DNA from: Plantibacter sp. Leaf314
GTDB lineage: Bacteria; Actinomycetota; Actinomycetes; Actinomycetales; Microbacteriaceae
Assembly (NCBI RefSeq): GCF_001423185.1
Contig: NZ_LMOB01000001.1
Location: 761,437-825,436 of the forward strand
Direction: 5' to 3'
Length of the DNA stretch: 64,000 bases
The position numbers were made by a program, and so were the translations under genes. Positions 34,443 through 43,501 of this stretch are shown here, one piece after another. The notes under the pieces are model-generated. The model had not been told where the DNA came from, searched no databases, and saw only the letters and a list, made by a program, of their open reading frames with translations. Within the stretch, counting starts at the first letter, position 1, and each line of letters starts with the position of its first letter.

Positions 34443-34478
34443 AGAACCGCCCCTGACGTTCGCGTCAGGGGCGGTTCT
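34443..34478 (+). terminator. Terminator after cspA
   Basis: A perfect 16-bp stem (AGAACCGCCCCTGACG with its complement) closed by the stable tetraloop TTCG, followed by GTGTTT. It is 67 bases past the cspA stop. Confidence 0.85.
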
Positions 34479-34559
34479 GTGTTTCCAGGGGGTACGTGAC
34501 CGGATGTCGACCGCGCCGTCGCCCGATCGCGCCGACGGCCCGATGTCGCGAGCGAGTGG

Positions 34560-35261
34560 TCAGTCCTGGACCGGGACGATGAGCTCGGGCCCGTCACCCT
34601 GCAACGGTGCGACACGGTGGAACACCAGTTGCTCCGCGACGTCGGTCGCAGCGAGCACCATCTCGTCGACCTCGTCCTGATCCGCCTCATGGTGCGGGTC
34701 GAGCCATTCGTCCCAGCACTCCGGAGGGAGGGTCACGGGCGTCCGCGGGTGCAGCCCCTGCAACGACCCGACGGCCGGGCGGGTGAGGATGGTCGCACTC
34801 AGCACCCATCGCCGCGGATCGTCGTCCGAGAGCGAGCGGTCCCGCCACCACGAGTAGAGTCCGGCGAAGACGATCGGCTCACCGCCGGCCGTCTGCACGT
34901 AGTAGGGCGTCTTCACCGTTCCCTCGGTGTGCCATTCGTAGTATCCGGCGGCGGGGATGAGCGCACGGCGTCGCTTGAGCGAATCCGCGAAGGTGGGCTT
35001 CGTGGTGATCTCCTCCGAGCGCGCGTTGAAGGTCGGGTACTGGCTCTTCAGCTCCGTGGCGAACGCCGGCACGAGCGACCATCGTGCGGATTCGAGACGC
35101 CGGACCGCCGGCTCCGTCTTCGCCGAGTCGAGGATGATCGGGATCTGCTCCGTCGGGCGCACGTTGTACGAGGGCCCAGGCAGCTCGGCAGCCGCATGGT
35201 CGATGTCGAAGAGCTCGATCAGCTCTTCGGTGGATTCGGTCACGACGAAACGTCCGCACAT
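34560..35261 (-). CDS. SRAP/HMCES-family abasic-site DNA-protein crosslink protein (YedK-like)
   Basis: SRAP proteins use Cys2 to form a stable crosslink with abasic sites in single-stranded DNA, shielding them from error-prone processing. The 233-residue protein begins MCGRF and has the conserved Asn in FNARSEE, Glu in GYYEWH and His in LHPRTPV. Cys2 requires this ATG; it lies six bases after TACGCT, so the transcript is probably leaderless. The gene diverges from imuA-imuB-dnaE2, whose promoter has a LexA box 116 bases away. Confidence 0.95.
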   Translation of the reverse strand: MCGRFVVTESTEELIELFDIDHAAAELPGPSYNVRPTEQIPIILDSAKTEPAVRRLESARWSLVPAFATELKSQYPTFNARSEEITTKPTFADSLKRRRALIPAAGYYEWHTEGTVKTPYYVQTAGGEPIVFAGLYSWWRDRSLSDDDPRRWVLSATILTRPAVGSLQGLHPRTPVTLPPECWDEWLDPHHEADQDEVDEMVLAATDVAEQLVFHRVAPLQGDGPELIVPVQD

Positions 35262-35267
35262 GGGCCC

Positions 35268-35273
35268 AGCGTA
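35268..35273 (-). promoter_or_regulatory. SRAP gene -10 box (leaderless)
   Basis: TACGCT on the minus strand, six bases (GGGCCC) before the ATG. The 17 bases GGTACGCTGGGCCCATG are identical to those at the leuCD leader start. Confidence 0.5.
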
Positions 35274-35367
35274 CCGGCCACCGACGACACACCACGCCGC
35301 GTGTCGGTGGTCTCGTGGACCATAGTCCCACTGAGCGTCATCCGTCGGTGAACCCGGGTCGACCCGG

Positions 35368-35396
35368 TTGACTTGTTCGAAGATATGTTCGAATAT
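35368..35396 (+). promoter_or_regulatory. imuA-imuB-dnaE2 promoter
   Basis: TTGACT (35368-35373) and GAATAT (35391-35396) are exactly 17 bases apart. The imuA ATG follows the -10 by six bases, predicting a leaderless mRNA. A LexA box fills the spacer and enters the -10. Confidence 0.6.
35377..35392 (+). promoter_or_regulatory. LexA (SOS) box
   Basis: TCGAAGATATGTTCGA matches the Gram-positive/actinobacterial LexA consensus TCGAAC-N4-GTTCGA with one mismatch. It lies between the -35 and -10 of the mutasome operon, where bound LexA would block polymerase. Confidence 0.85.
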
Positions 35397-35402
35397 TGAG
35401 CC

Positions 35403-36137
35403 ATGGCCCTCCACGCACTCGTCGACTCCCCCGTCAGGGCGGACACCGCGACCGAGCTGCACGAGCTCCAGGGCCGCATCAAGCGGATGCAGGGGACACG
35501 ACTCGACACCAGGTCGCTGCCGACCGCCCCGGAACTCTCGCGACTCCTTCCCGGGGGCGCACTCCAGGCCGGCGGGAGCTACTCGGTCCTCGGTTCCACG
35601 GCACTCGCCATGTCCCTCATGGCCGGTCCATCCGCGGCCGGCACCTGGTGCGCCGTCATCGGCCTTCCAGCGTTCGGGATCGAAGCCGCGGCCTCCTCCG
35701 GGATCGATCTCGAGCGACTCGTCCTCGTCCCCCGGCCCGGGCCCGACTGGCTCACGGTCACCGCCGCCATGGCCGACGTCGCCGGGGTGCTCATCACGGC
35801 GCCCCCAGGCCGGATCGCGCCGAGCGACGCAGCACGGCTCGCCGCCCGGCTCCGCCAACGCGAGGCGGCACTCATCGTCCTCGGCTCCTGGCCGCAGAGC
35901 GACGCGACGCTCCGCGTGACCGAGAGCTCCTGGAGCGGCCTCGGCTCGGGTCACGGGCATCTCCTGCGTCGACGACTCACGGTCAGCTCGATGCTCGGGC
36001 AAGGTGGGGTCGGCAGGCCTCGCACCGCGCACCTCACCCTGCCCCTGGGGCCGCTCGACGACCGGGCCGAGCAGCCCTCCCGCACCAGGCTCGACGACGA
36101 CACGGTCACCCGGCTCCCCATGGTGGTGAACCGATGA
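35403..36137 (+). CDS. imuA: ImuA-type mutasome accessory protein
   Basis: ImuA (ImuA') works with ImuB and DnaE2 in damage-induced mutagenesis. The 244-residue protein has a RecA-like layout (ELSRLLPGGALQAGGSYSVLG, then VLVPRPGPDWL) but no Walker A Lys-Thr/Ser, so ATP binding is doubtful. This matches the short actinobacterial ImuA' type. It is the first gene behind the LexA box and ends in an ATGA overlap with imuB. Confidence 0.85.
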   Translation: MALHALVDSPVRADTATELHELQGRIKRMQGTRLDTRSLPTAPELSRLLPGGALQAGGSYSVLGSTALAMSLMAGPSAAGTWCAVIGLPAFGIEAAASSGIDLERLVLVPRPGPDWLTVTAAMADVAGVLITAPPGRIAPSDAARLAARLRQREAALIVLGSWPQSDATLRVTESSWSGLGSGHGHLLRRRLTVSSMLGQGGVGRPRTAHLTLPLGPLDDRAEQPSRTRLDDDTVTRLPMVVNR

Positions 36138-37729
36138 CGATCGAGACGCCTGCCGAACTCGTCGAGCGCACGATGGTGCTCTGGTGTCCCGACTGGCCGA
36201 TCGTGGCGGCGAGACTCTCCGGCACCCTGCCTCCGGACACCGCCGACGGTCCCCTCGCGCTGGTGGAGCACGGGGAGGTCCTCGCCTGCGACGCGATCGC
36301 TCGCCGAGCAGGAGTCCGGAGAGGGTTGCGCATCCGCGAGGCGGAGGCCCGGTGTCCGGAGTTGGTCACCGCAGACTACGACCCGGTCATCGACTCCCGG
36401 GCGTTCGAACCGATCCTGCTCGGCATCGAAGCACTCATGCCGGGCGTCCAGCCCTACCGCGCCGGGCTCTGCGCCATCCGCTCCAGAGGTCCGAGCCGCT
36501 ACTACGGCGGCGAGTCGGCTGCGGCGGACGTCCTCCGCGCCTGCCTCGACGACCTCGGTGTGCCCGACGCCCGGATCGGTATCGCCGACGGCCCGTTCGC
36601 CGCAGAACAGGCGGCGCGGTCGACCGTGGCCCAGCAGGACGACTCCCGGATCCTGATCATCCCACCGGGAGCGTCCTCGGCCTTCCTGGCCCCACTGCCG
36701 GTGACGACACTCGGACGCCCTGAACTCAGCACCCTGCTGCACCGACTCGGGATCAGCACCCTGGGAGCGTTCGGGTCGCTGCCCGCGACCGAGGTCCGCG
36801 ACCGCTTCGGCGTCGACGGCGCCCGTGCCCACCGTCTCGCCGCCGGCGCGGACGCCAGGAGTGTCGTCCCCCGCGTCCCACCGACCGAGCTGAACGTCGC
36901 CGTCTCCTTCGAACCTCCGCTCGACCGCATCGATCAGCTCACCTTCGGGTTCCGGCAGTCCGCGGAGCGGTTCATCGCCGGATTGACCGCGGCAGGACTC
37001 GTGACCACCGCGATCACGATCAGCATGCGCAGCGAACGTGGCGAGCGCTCCACCCGGACCTGGTTGCATCCGCGTTGGTTCACCGCCGGTGACGTCCTCG
37101 ACCGGGTGCGATGGCAGCTGCAGGGCTCATCGAACATCGACCACGGACTCGCCTCCCCCGTCGAGCTCGTCGAGGTCGTCCCGGAGACCCTCGACGACGC
37201 TGCGGAACACGAGGAAGGTCTCTGGGGCAGTGGTCCGGACGAACGCATCCACAGCGGGCTCGCCCGGGTCCAGAGCATGCTCGGTCACGACGGTGTCCTG
37301 ACTGCCGTGCCGTCCGGTGGGCGTCTCCTCCTCGACCGCCGCATCCTCGTCCCCTGGGGCAGTGTCCCGCCGGGTGGCGGGACCGCCGTGGCCGAACGTC
37401 GGAGCCGGCCGTGGCCCGGTACCATCCCCGGAGCAGCTCCCACGACCGTGTTCGACATCGCGGTTCCGGTCGAGGTGGTAGACGCGACGGGCAGAACGGT
37501 GGAGGTCGGCGAGCGCGGCACGCTGAGTGCACCACCCGCACGGTTCTCCGCCTTCTCCCACTGGCACGTCGTCGACGGTTGGGCCGGCCCTTGGAGCATC
37601 GACGAACGGTGGTGGGACGACGACGCCCACCGACACGTCCACCGTCTCCAGGTCGTGGACGACGAAGGCGACGCCTGGCTGCTCCTCCTGGAGGCGCAGC
37701 ACTGGAGAGCCGAAGCACGGTACGACTGA
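36134..37729 (+). CDS. imuB: ImuB, inactive Y-family polymerase-like mutasome subunit
   Basis: ImuB links the mutasome to the beta clamp and to DnaE2. The 531-residue product follows the Y-family plan (VLWCPDWPIVAARL at the start, ACDAIARRAGVRRGLRIREA, then the little-finger region FGFRQSAERFIAGL). The paired acidic residues of an active palm are missing: the expected S-x-D-E position reads SRGPSRYYGG. It is therefore probably non-catalytic, as in the mycobacterial system. Its ATG overlaps imuA (ATGA); dnaE2 follows after 44 bases. Confidence 0.93.
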   Translation: MTIETPAELVERTMVLWCPDWPIVAARLSGTLPPDTADGPLALVEHGEVLACDAIARRAGVRRGLRIREAEARCPELVTADYDPVIDSRAFEPILLGIEALMPGVQPYRAGLCAIRSRGPSRYYGGESAAADVLRACLDDLGVPDARIGIADGPFAAEQAARSTVAQQDDSRILIIPPGASSAFLAPLPVTTLGRPELSTLLHRLGISTLGAFGSLPATEVRDRFGVDGARAHRLAAGADARSVVPRVPPTELNVAVSFEPPLDRIDQLTFGFRQSAERFIAGLTAAGLVTTAITISMRSERGERSTRTWLHPRWFTAGDVLDRVRWQLQGSSNIDHGLASPVELVEVVPETLDDAAEHEEGLWGSGPDERIHSGLARVQSMLGHDGVLTAVPSGGRLLLDRRILVPWGSVPPGGGTAVAERRSRPWPGTIPGAAPTTVFDIAVPVEVVDATGRTVEVGERGTLSAPPARFSAFSHWHVVDGWAGPWSIDERWWDDDAHRHVHRLQVVDDEGDAWLLLLEAQHWRAEARYD

Positions 37730-37773
37730 CCACATCCAGCCAGCACCCCAGCAGCATGACGAGAGGAACCCCC

Positions 37774-40700
37774 ATGGGATGGAACAATCCCCCGGTGTCG
37801 TGGTCGGAGTTCGAGCGTCGCCTGTCCGACGCGAGCCGGCCGGCCGCCCTCCCGCTGGGGGCGGACGGCGGCGACAGCCCGGCCTGGTCCCGGAAGCGCG
37901 AGCCGTACGCCCCGGAGCCACCCAAGCCTCGGCCGGCGTCGACGACGGTCCCGTACGCGGAACTCCACGCGCACTCGAGCTTCAGCTTCCTCGACGGTGC
38001 GAGCCCCCCTGAACGTCTCGTCGAGGAGGCCGCAGCACTCGGGCTGCACGCTCTCGCCCTCACCGATCACGACGGGTTCTACGGGGTCGTCCGCATGGCC
38101 GAGGCGGCTGAACGGTTCCCCGACCTCCGGACCGTCTACGGTGCGGAGCTGTCGATCGGACTCGACCGGCCGCAGAACGGCGTCCCGGATCCCGTCGGTC
38201 ATCATCTGCTCCTGCTCGCCCGTCGGGCCGAGGGCTATCACCGCCTCGCCGGCGCGATCACGGACGCGCAGCTCGCCGAGGGCGCTGAGAAGGGACACCC
38301 GATCTACGACCTCGAGCGACTCGCCGCGTCCGTCGCGGGCTTCGTGACCGTCCTCACCGGATGCCGGAAGGGATTCGTCCGCACGGCATTGCGCGAACAG
38401 GGTATGGAGGCCGCGGCCGCCGCGGTCGACCGACTCGTCGCGCTGTTCGGTCCGGAGCACGTCGTCGTGGAACTGAGCGACCACGGCCATCCGGAGGACT
38501 CGGCGGAGAACGACGCGCTCGCCGAGATCGCCGCCCTGCTCGACCTCACCGTCGTGGCGACCGGGAACGTCCACTACGCGACCCCTGATCAGCATCGGCT
38601 GCAGACCGCGTTGTCCGCCGTCAGAGCCCGTCGGAGTCTCGAGGAGCTCGACGGTTGGCTGCCTGCCGCCGGTGCCGCTCATCTCCGGAGCGGTGCCGAG
38701 ATGGCGGCGCGGTTCGCGAGATACCCCGGGGCGGTCGCACGAAGCGTCGAACTCGCCGACGACCTCGCGTTCAGTCTGCGGGCCGTCCGCCCGAACCTCC
38801 CCCGCCAACGCGTCCCGGAGGGGCACACCCCGATGAGTTGGTTGCGGCACCTCGTCCTCGAAGCCGTCCCCGTGAAGTACCCGAACGCCACGCCGGAGCA
38901 CCTCCGACGCATCGACCGCGAACTCGAGGTCATCGAGCAGAAGGACTTCCCCGGGTACTTCCTGATCGTGCACGACATCGTGAGCTTCGCCCGCAGCCGT
39001 GGCATCCTCTGTCAGGGCCGCGGCTCGGCCGCGAACTCGGCCGTCTGCTATCTGCTCGGGATCACCGCCGTCGACTCGATCTTCTACGAGTTGCCCTTCG
39101 AGCGGTTCCTCTCCAGCATGCGCGAGGAGGAGCCCGACATCGACGTCGACTTCGACTCGGACCGCCGCGAGGAGGCCATCCAGTACGTGTACGAGACCTA
39201 CGGACGCCGCAACGCGGCCCAGGTCGCCAACGTCATCAGTTACCGGCCGAAGTTCGCCGTCCGGGACACGGCGAAGGCCCTCGGCTACAGCCCCGGCCAA
39301 CAGGACGCCTGGTCCAAGCAGGTCGAGCGCTGGGGTGGTGTGATGTCGAGCACCGACCACGACATCCCGGACCGCGTCGTCGGCCTCGCTCAGGAGATGC
39401 TGACCCTGCCCCGGCATCTCGGCATCCACTCCGGCGGCATGGTGCTGACCGACCGCCCGGTCGGCGAGGTGTGCCCGATCGAACACGGTCGGATGGACGG
39501 CCGTACGGTCCTCCAATGGGACAAGGACGACTGCGCCTGGATGGGACTCGTGAAGTTCGACCTCCTGGGCCTCGGCATGTTGTCGGCCATCCAGTACTGC
39601 TTCGACCTCGTCGCCGAACACACCGGAGAGCGCTGGACGTTGGAGACCATCCCGAGGGACGAAGCGGGGGTCTACGACCAGCTCTGCCGGGCCGACACCA
39701 TCGGCGTGTTCCAGGTGGAGAGCCGTGCACAGATGGGGATGCTCCCCCGGCTTCTCCCCCGACGGTTCTACGACCTGGTCATCGAGGTGGCCATGATCCG
39801 CCCGGGCCCGATCCAGGGTGGCGCCGTGCACCCCTACCTGCGACGGAAGACCGGCCAGGAACCCATCACCTACCTCCACCCGAGCCTCGAGCCGGTCCTC
39901 GAACGCACCCTCGGCGTCCCCCTGTTCCAGGAGCAGCTGATGCAGATGGCGATGGCCGTCGGCGGGTGTTCCGCCGAAGACGCCGACCTGCTCCGGCGGG
40001 CGATGGGATCCAAGCGCGGCGAGGAGAAGATCGAGAGCCTCAAGGACACGCTCTATCTCGGCATGGCCGGTAACGGCATCGTCGGCGCGGACGCCGATGC
40101 GGTCTACGCGAAGATCCAGGCCTTCGCGAACTTCGGCTTCGCGGAGAGCCACTCCCTGAGTTTCGCCCTGCTCGTCTACGTGAGCGCGTGGTTGCGACTG
40201 CACTACCCCGGCGCCTTCCTGGCGGCACTGCTCCGCGCGCAGCCGATGGGGTTCTATTCGCCCATGACCCTGGTCGCCGACGCCCGACGACACGGCGTCC
40301 CGGTGCTCCGCCCCGACCTGCACCGCTCGGGGGCTCAGGCCGGCCTCGAGGCGCTCGATCCGGACGCGGACCCGGGCACGCCGATCGCCCCCGGGGGACG
40401 CCCTCGCTGCCTCGAACAGGAGCAGGGACCGACGGGCGACTTCGACCCGCACCTCCCGGACGACTCCGCCGGCCACCGGCGCGACGGAGGACTCGCCGTC
40501 CGACTGGGGCTCTCCTCCGTCCAGGGGATCGGTGAGGAACTGGCGAAGCGCATCGTCGCCGAGCGGGAACGCGGCGGGCTCTTCTCGAGCCAAGCCGATC
40601 TGGCGAGGCGGATCGGCCTCAGCTCGTCCCAGTTGGAGGCGCTGTCCGCGGCCGGCGCCTTCGAGGGGTTCGGGCTGACGCGTCGCGAGGCGATGTGGGG

Positions 40701-41196
40701 TGCCGCCCAGGCGAGCAGACACCGACCAGATCAGCTCGAGGGGACGTTCACGACGGTGCAACCGCCACTGCTACCGGTCCCGACACCGGCCGAGCAGCTG
40801 ATCTCCGACATCTGGGCGACCGGGATGTCGACCGACGACCATCCCATCCGTCATGTACGGACTGAGCTGCGGCGTCGAGGTGCCCTGCGATCCGACGAAC
40901 TCCTGACGGCGCAGACGGACCGCCGCGTGGAGGTGGGGGGCATCGTGACGCATCGTCAGCGACCGGCGACTGCGAGCGGGATCACCTTCATGAACCTCGA
41001 GGACGAAGCCGGGCTCGTCAACGTGATCTGCAGCGTCGGTGTCTGGAACCGGTATCGCCGGGTGGCGAGGGAGGCCCCGGCCATGGTGGTCCGGGGCATG
41101 TTGGAGCGCTCACCGGAGGGGATCGTCAACCTGGTGGCGGATCGCCTCGAGGCTCTCCGGATCGGGGCGAACACCCGCTCGCGGGACTTCCAGTGA
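37774..41196 (+). CDS. dnaE2: Error-prone DNA polymerase DnaE2 (ImuC)
   Basis: This C-family polymerase performs translesion synthesis in the mutasome. The 1140-residue protein has the PHP domain (HAHSSFSFLDG at about 67-77, TDHDGFYG), the palm with catalytic Asp residues in PDIDVDFDSDRR (about 454-465), fingers, an HhH region (VQGIGEELAKRI) and a C-terminal OB domain (VEVGGIVTHRQRP). It is shorter than replicative DnaE1, as expected. The ATG at 37774 has AGAGGA upstream; an ATG at 37756 is possible. It is the last gene of the SOS operon. Confidence 0.96.
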   Translation: MGWNNPPVSWSEFERRLSDASRPAALPLGADGGDSPAWSRKREPYAPEPPKPRPASTTVPYAELHAHSSFSFLDGASPPERLVEEAAALGLHALALTDHDGFYGVVRMAEAAERFPDLRTVYGAELSIGLDRPQNGVPDPVGHHLLLLARRAEGYHRLAGAITDAQLAEGAEKGHPIYDLERLAASVAGFVTVLTGCRKGFVRTALREQGMEAAAAAVDRLVALFGPEHVVVELSDHGHPEDSAENDALAEIAALLDLTVVATGNVHYATPDQHRLQTALSAVRARRSLEELDGWLPAAGAAHLRSGAEMAARFARYPGAVARSVELADDLAFSLRAVRPNLPRQRVPEGHTPMSWLRHLVLEAVPVKYPNATPEHLRRIDRELEVIEQKDFPGYFLIVHDIVSFARSRGILCQGRGSAANSAVCYLLGITAVDSIFYELPFERFLSSMREEEPDIDVDFDSDRREEAIQYVYETYGRRNAAQVANVISYRPKFAVRDTAKALGYSPGQQDAWSKQVERWGGVMSSTDHDIPDRVVGLAQEMLTLPRHLGIHSGGMVLTDRPVGEVCPIEHGRMDGRTVLQWDKDDCAWMGLVKFDLLGLGMLSAIQYCFDLVAEHTGERWTLETIPRDEAGVYDQLCRADTIGVFQVESRAQMGMLPRLLPRRFYDLVIEVAMIRPGPIQGGAVHPYLRRKTGQEPITYLHPSLEPVLERTLGVPLFQEQLMQMAMAVGGCSAEDADLLRRAMGSKRGEEKIESLKDTLYLGMAGNGIVGADADAVYAKIQAFANFGFAESHSLSFALLVYVSAWLRLHYPGAFLAALLRAQPMGFYSPMTLVADARRHGVPVLRPDLHRSGAQAGLEALDPDADPGTPIAPGGRPRCLEQEQGPTGDFDPHLPDDSAGHRRDGGLAVRLGLSSVQGIGEELAKRIVAERERGGLFSSQADLARRIGLSSSQLEALSAAGAFEGFGLTRREAMWGAAQASRHRPDQLEGTFTTVQPPLLPVPTPAEQLISDIWATGMSTDDHPIRHVRTELRRRGALRSDELLTAQTDRRVEVGGIVTHRQRPATASGITFMNLEDEAGLVNVICSVGVWNRYRRVAREAPAMVVRGMLERSPEGIVNLVADRLEALRIGANTRSRDFQ

Positions 41197-41350
41197 GCGG
41201 TTCCGACCAATCCACATCCCGGTGGGATTCCGAACTCCTCCTACAGCAGAACACGAGACTCATGGGATTCCCAGGCACGGCCGGGGAAGGAATGACCGGG
41301 AGCTTCCGGGCGTTGTCCCCAGTGTTGAGTAGACCAGAAGGGGGTCACCC

Positions 41351-41827
41351 ATGGCGAGAGTGTACGAAGAGATCGAAGGCCGCACCGGTGAGGTGGAGCG
41401 ATACCGCCACCACCCGAACGGCAAGGGCATGGTCGCAGCTCGTGCACTGATCGATCCGACGGCGTTCATCGAACGGACGACGTTCGTCGAGGCGGACGCG
41501 GACATCCGCGCCAATGCCTGGATCGGTGCCGGGACCTGGATCGATCGGTCCGCAGTGATCGGTGAGGGTGCCTTCATCGGCGCGAACGTCCACATCGGCG
41601 AGCGCTGCGTCATCGGTCGCGGCGCCAGGGTCGGAAGCGATGCGCGCTTGGGGGCGGACGTGCACGTCGCGCACGGCGCCAGCGTCGATCGAGATGCCCG
41701 GGTGGCCGATAGCGCCCTCGTCGGCGCAGAACGTCCCGTCATGACGGAACCGACCGTCCGGCAGACGAACCGCGCGCCACGTCGGCCTCGCGCGAGCGGC
41801 ACCGACCGGTTCGGCAAGGCGGCCTGA
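41351..41827 (+). CDS. Left-handed beta-helix (hexapeptide repeat) protein
   Basis: The 158-residue protein is built on hexapeptide repeats from about residue 30 to 128 (for example IGAGTWIDRSAVIGEGAFIG, IGERCVIGRGARVG), the fold of many acyl- and nucleotidyl-transferases and of carbonic-anhydrase-like proteins. No partner domain is present, and the C-terminus is basic (RAPRRPRASGTDRFGK). The substrate is unknown. A GGGGG ribosome binding site is seven bases upstream. A terminator follows. Confidence 0.8.
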   Translation: MARVYEEIEGRTGEVERYRHHPNGKGMVAARALIDPTAFIERTTFVEADADIRANAWIGAGTWIDRSAVIGEGAFIGANVHIGERCVIGRGARVGSDARLGADVHVAHGASVDRDARVADSALVGAERPVMTEPTVRQTNRAPRRPRASGTDRFGKAA

Positions 41828-41848
41828 GCACTCGTTCCATCACCCCGT

Positions 41849-41881
41849 GAAGGGCCCGGACTCGATGAGTCCGGGCCCTTC
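41849..41881 (+). terminator. Terminator after the hexapeptide-repeat gene
   Basis: A perfect 15-bp stem (GAAGGGCCCGGACTC and its complement) with a 3-base loop, 22 bases after the stop. It isolates this gene from the following kinase operon. Confidence 0.75.
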
Positions 41882-41914
41882 GTCGTCGTTCCACCACGTG
41901 CCAGACATCCGATA

Positions 41915-41923
41915 TGCTAATAT
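41915..41923 (+). promoter_or_regulatory. Extended -10 promoter of the tyrosine-kinase operon
   Basis: TGCTAATAT: the TAATAT -10 (41918-41923) carries an upstream TGC and ends six bases before the ATG at 41930. This predicts a leaderless mRNA. It is the strongest -10 in the window. Confidence 0.65.
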
Positions 41924-41929
41924 ACCAGG

Positions 41930-43501
41930 ATGGATCTCAAGGATTACCTGCGCATCTTCCGCCACCGGTGGCTGCTCATCGTCGCCATCACAGCCGGCAT
42001 CGCGGCGCTGGCCCACGGGTACACCCTCGTCACCAAGCCCGTCTATCAGTCGACGGCCCAGTTGTTCGTCGCCGTCAAGAGCGGCGACTCGGTGGGCGAA
42101 CTCAACCAGGGCAACACCTTCGCGCAGAGCCGCGTCTCCTCCTACGTCATCCTGGCGACCGGCTCCACCGTGCGCACCATGGTGGCCGAACGGCTCGACC
42201 TCGACCCCGCCACCCTGGTCGGCGCGATCTCCGCAGCCAACCCCGCCCAGTCGGTGCTGATCAACATCTCGGCCCTCGACAGCGACCCGGTGGCGGCGGC
42301 CCGCATCGCCAACACCGCCTCCGAGGTCCTCGTCGACCTGGTCGACGACGTCGAGAGCACTGATGCCGCATCGTCGACCGATGCAGCCGGAGGCCCGACC
42401 CCGGTCGGACTCACGATCGTCGAGCAGGCGTCACCGCCCTGGTCCCCGGTCGCACCCAACCCGCTGCAGAACCTCGCCGTCGGCGTGTTCATCGGTCTCG
42501 CCCTCGGCGTCGGAACCGCGCTCCTCATCGAGGTCCTGGACACCCGGCTGCGCGGCCGAGCCGCGATCGAGAAACTCACGGACACCAGCATCCTCGGCAC
42601 CTTCACGGCCGAGCCCGCTGATACACCGCAGCTCATCCTCGGCTCGACGGAGAGTTACAGCCGGCGGGCCGAGAGCTTCCGCCAGCTCCGGACCCACCTG
42701 CAGTTCGCCTCCATCGACGGCGGGCTCCGAAGCGTCATGGTCACGTCCTCCATCCCCGGCGAGGGGAAGACCACCACCGCGGCGAACCTCGCTCTCGTCC
42801 TCGCCGAGGCGGGGAACTCGGTCCTCCTCGTCGACGCCGATCTGCGACGCCCCCGCCAGCACGAGCTGTTCGGATTGGAGGGCTCGGTCGGGCTGACGAC
42901 GGTCCTCACCGGACGAATCAGCCTCGACGAGGCGGCGCAGTCCGTCAACGGCGCCGGACGTCTGGCCGTCCTCACCTCCGGGGAGCTCCCACCCAACCCC
43001 AGCGAACTCCTCGGGTCTGCCGCCATGGAACGAGCCCTGGCCGAGATGGAGCGCACCTTCGACGTGGTCGTCGTCGACACCCCGCCACTCGTGAACGTCT
43101 CGGACCCCACCGCACTGTCGACGCTCGCGAGCGGTGTCCTGCTCGTCGCCTCCGCCGACGGACGCCTGCACCGCGACCAGCTCCGTCAATCCCTCGAGAA
43201 CCTGAGTTTCGTCCAGGCCAAGCTCCTCGGCGTCGTCCTCAATCGTGTCGAGGCCTCCCGTGGCGGGCAGTCCTACTCGTACTCCTACTACGACCGGATC
43301 CCGGAACCCGGGACGACCGCCCCGAAGCGACGCACCCGTCGGAAGACCGCGCCCACGGATGCGCCCGACACCCGCCGTCCCGCTGCGGCACCCGCTCTCC
43401 GACGCACGCCCGAACAGCAGCAGGCGCAACGCGAGCTGCCCGGAGTGACGCCCCCGGTCGACAGCTCGTCGAGCCGTCGATCACGACGGGAACGAGTATG
43501 A
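41930..43501 (+). CDS. Polysaccharide-associated tyrosine autokinase (Wzz + BY-kinase)
   Basis: The 523-residue protein joins a Wzz-type chain-length domain to a cytoplasmic BY-kinase. Two transmembrane helices (about 15-35 and 187-208) flank the extracellular part. The kinase has Walker A SSIPGEGKTTTA (about 272-283), Walker A' VLLVDADLRRP, Walker B VVVVDTPPL (about 378-386) and a C-terminal Tyr cluster SYSYSYY (about 447-453) for autophosphorylation. Such proteins control exopolysaccharide assembly. Its stop overlaps the phosphatase start (ATGA). No glycosyltransferases lie nearby. Confidence 0.93.
   Translation: MDLKDYLRIFRHRWLLIVAITAGIAALAHGYTLVTKPVYQSTAQLFVAVKSGDSVGELNQGNTFAQSRVSSYVILATGSTVRTMVAERLDLDPATLVGAISAANPAQSVLINISALDSDPVAAARIANTASEVLVDLVDDVESTDAASSTDAAGGPTPVGLTIVEQASPPWSPVAPNPLQNLAVGVFIGLALGVGTALLIEVLDTRLRGRAAIEKLTDTSILGTFTAEPADTPQLILGSTESYSRRAESFRQLRTHLQFASIDGGLRSVMVTSSIPGEGKTTTAANLALVLAEAGNSVLLVDADLRRPRQHELFGLEGSVGLTTVLTGRISLDEAAQSVNGAGRLAVLTSGELPPNPSELLGSAAMERALAEMERTFDVVVVDTPPLVNVSDPTALSTLASGVLLVASADGRLHRDQLRQSLENLSFVQAKLLGVVLNRVEASRGGQSYSYSYYDRIPEPGTTAPKRRTRRKTAPTDAPDTRRPAAAPALRRTPEQQQAQRELPGVTPPVDSSSSRRSRRERV

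Noticed and set aside
37285..40761. A 1158-codon open frame antisense to dnaE2
   Set aside because: It lies opposite a well-conserved polymerase, its translation is rich in Arg, Gly, Asp and Val with no recognisable domain, and high GC content makes long antisense frames common.
41197..41350. Short ATG frames between dnaE2 and the hexapeptide-repeat gene
   Set aside because: They run out of frame into the next gene, lack ribosome binding sites and encode low-complexity sequence; I see nothing else in this 154-bp gap.
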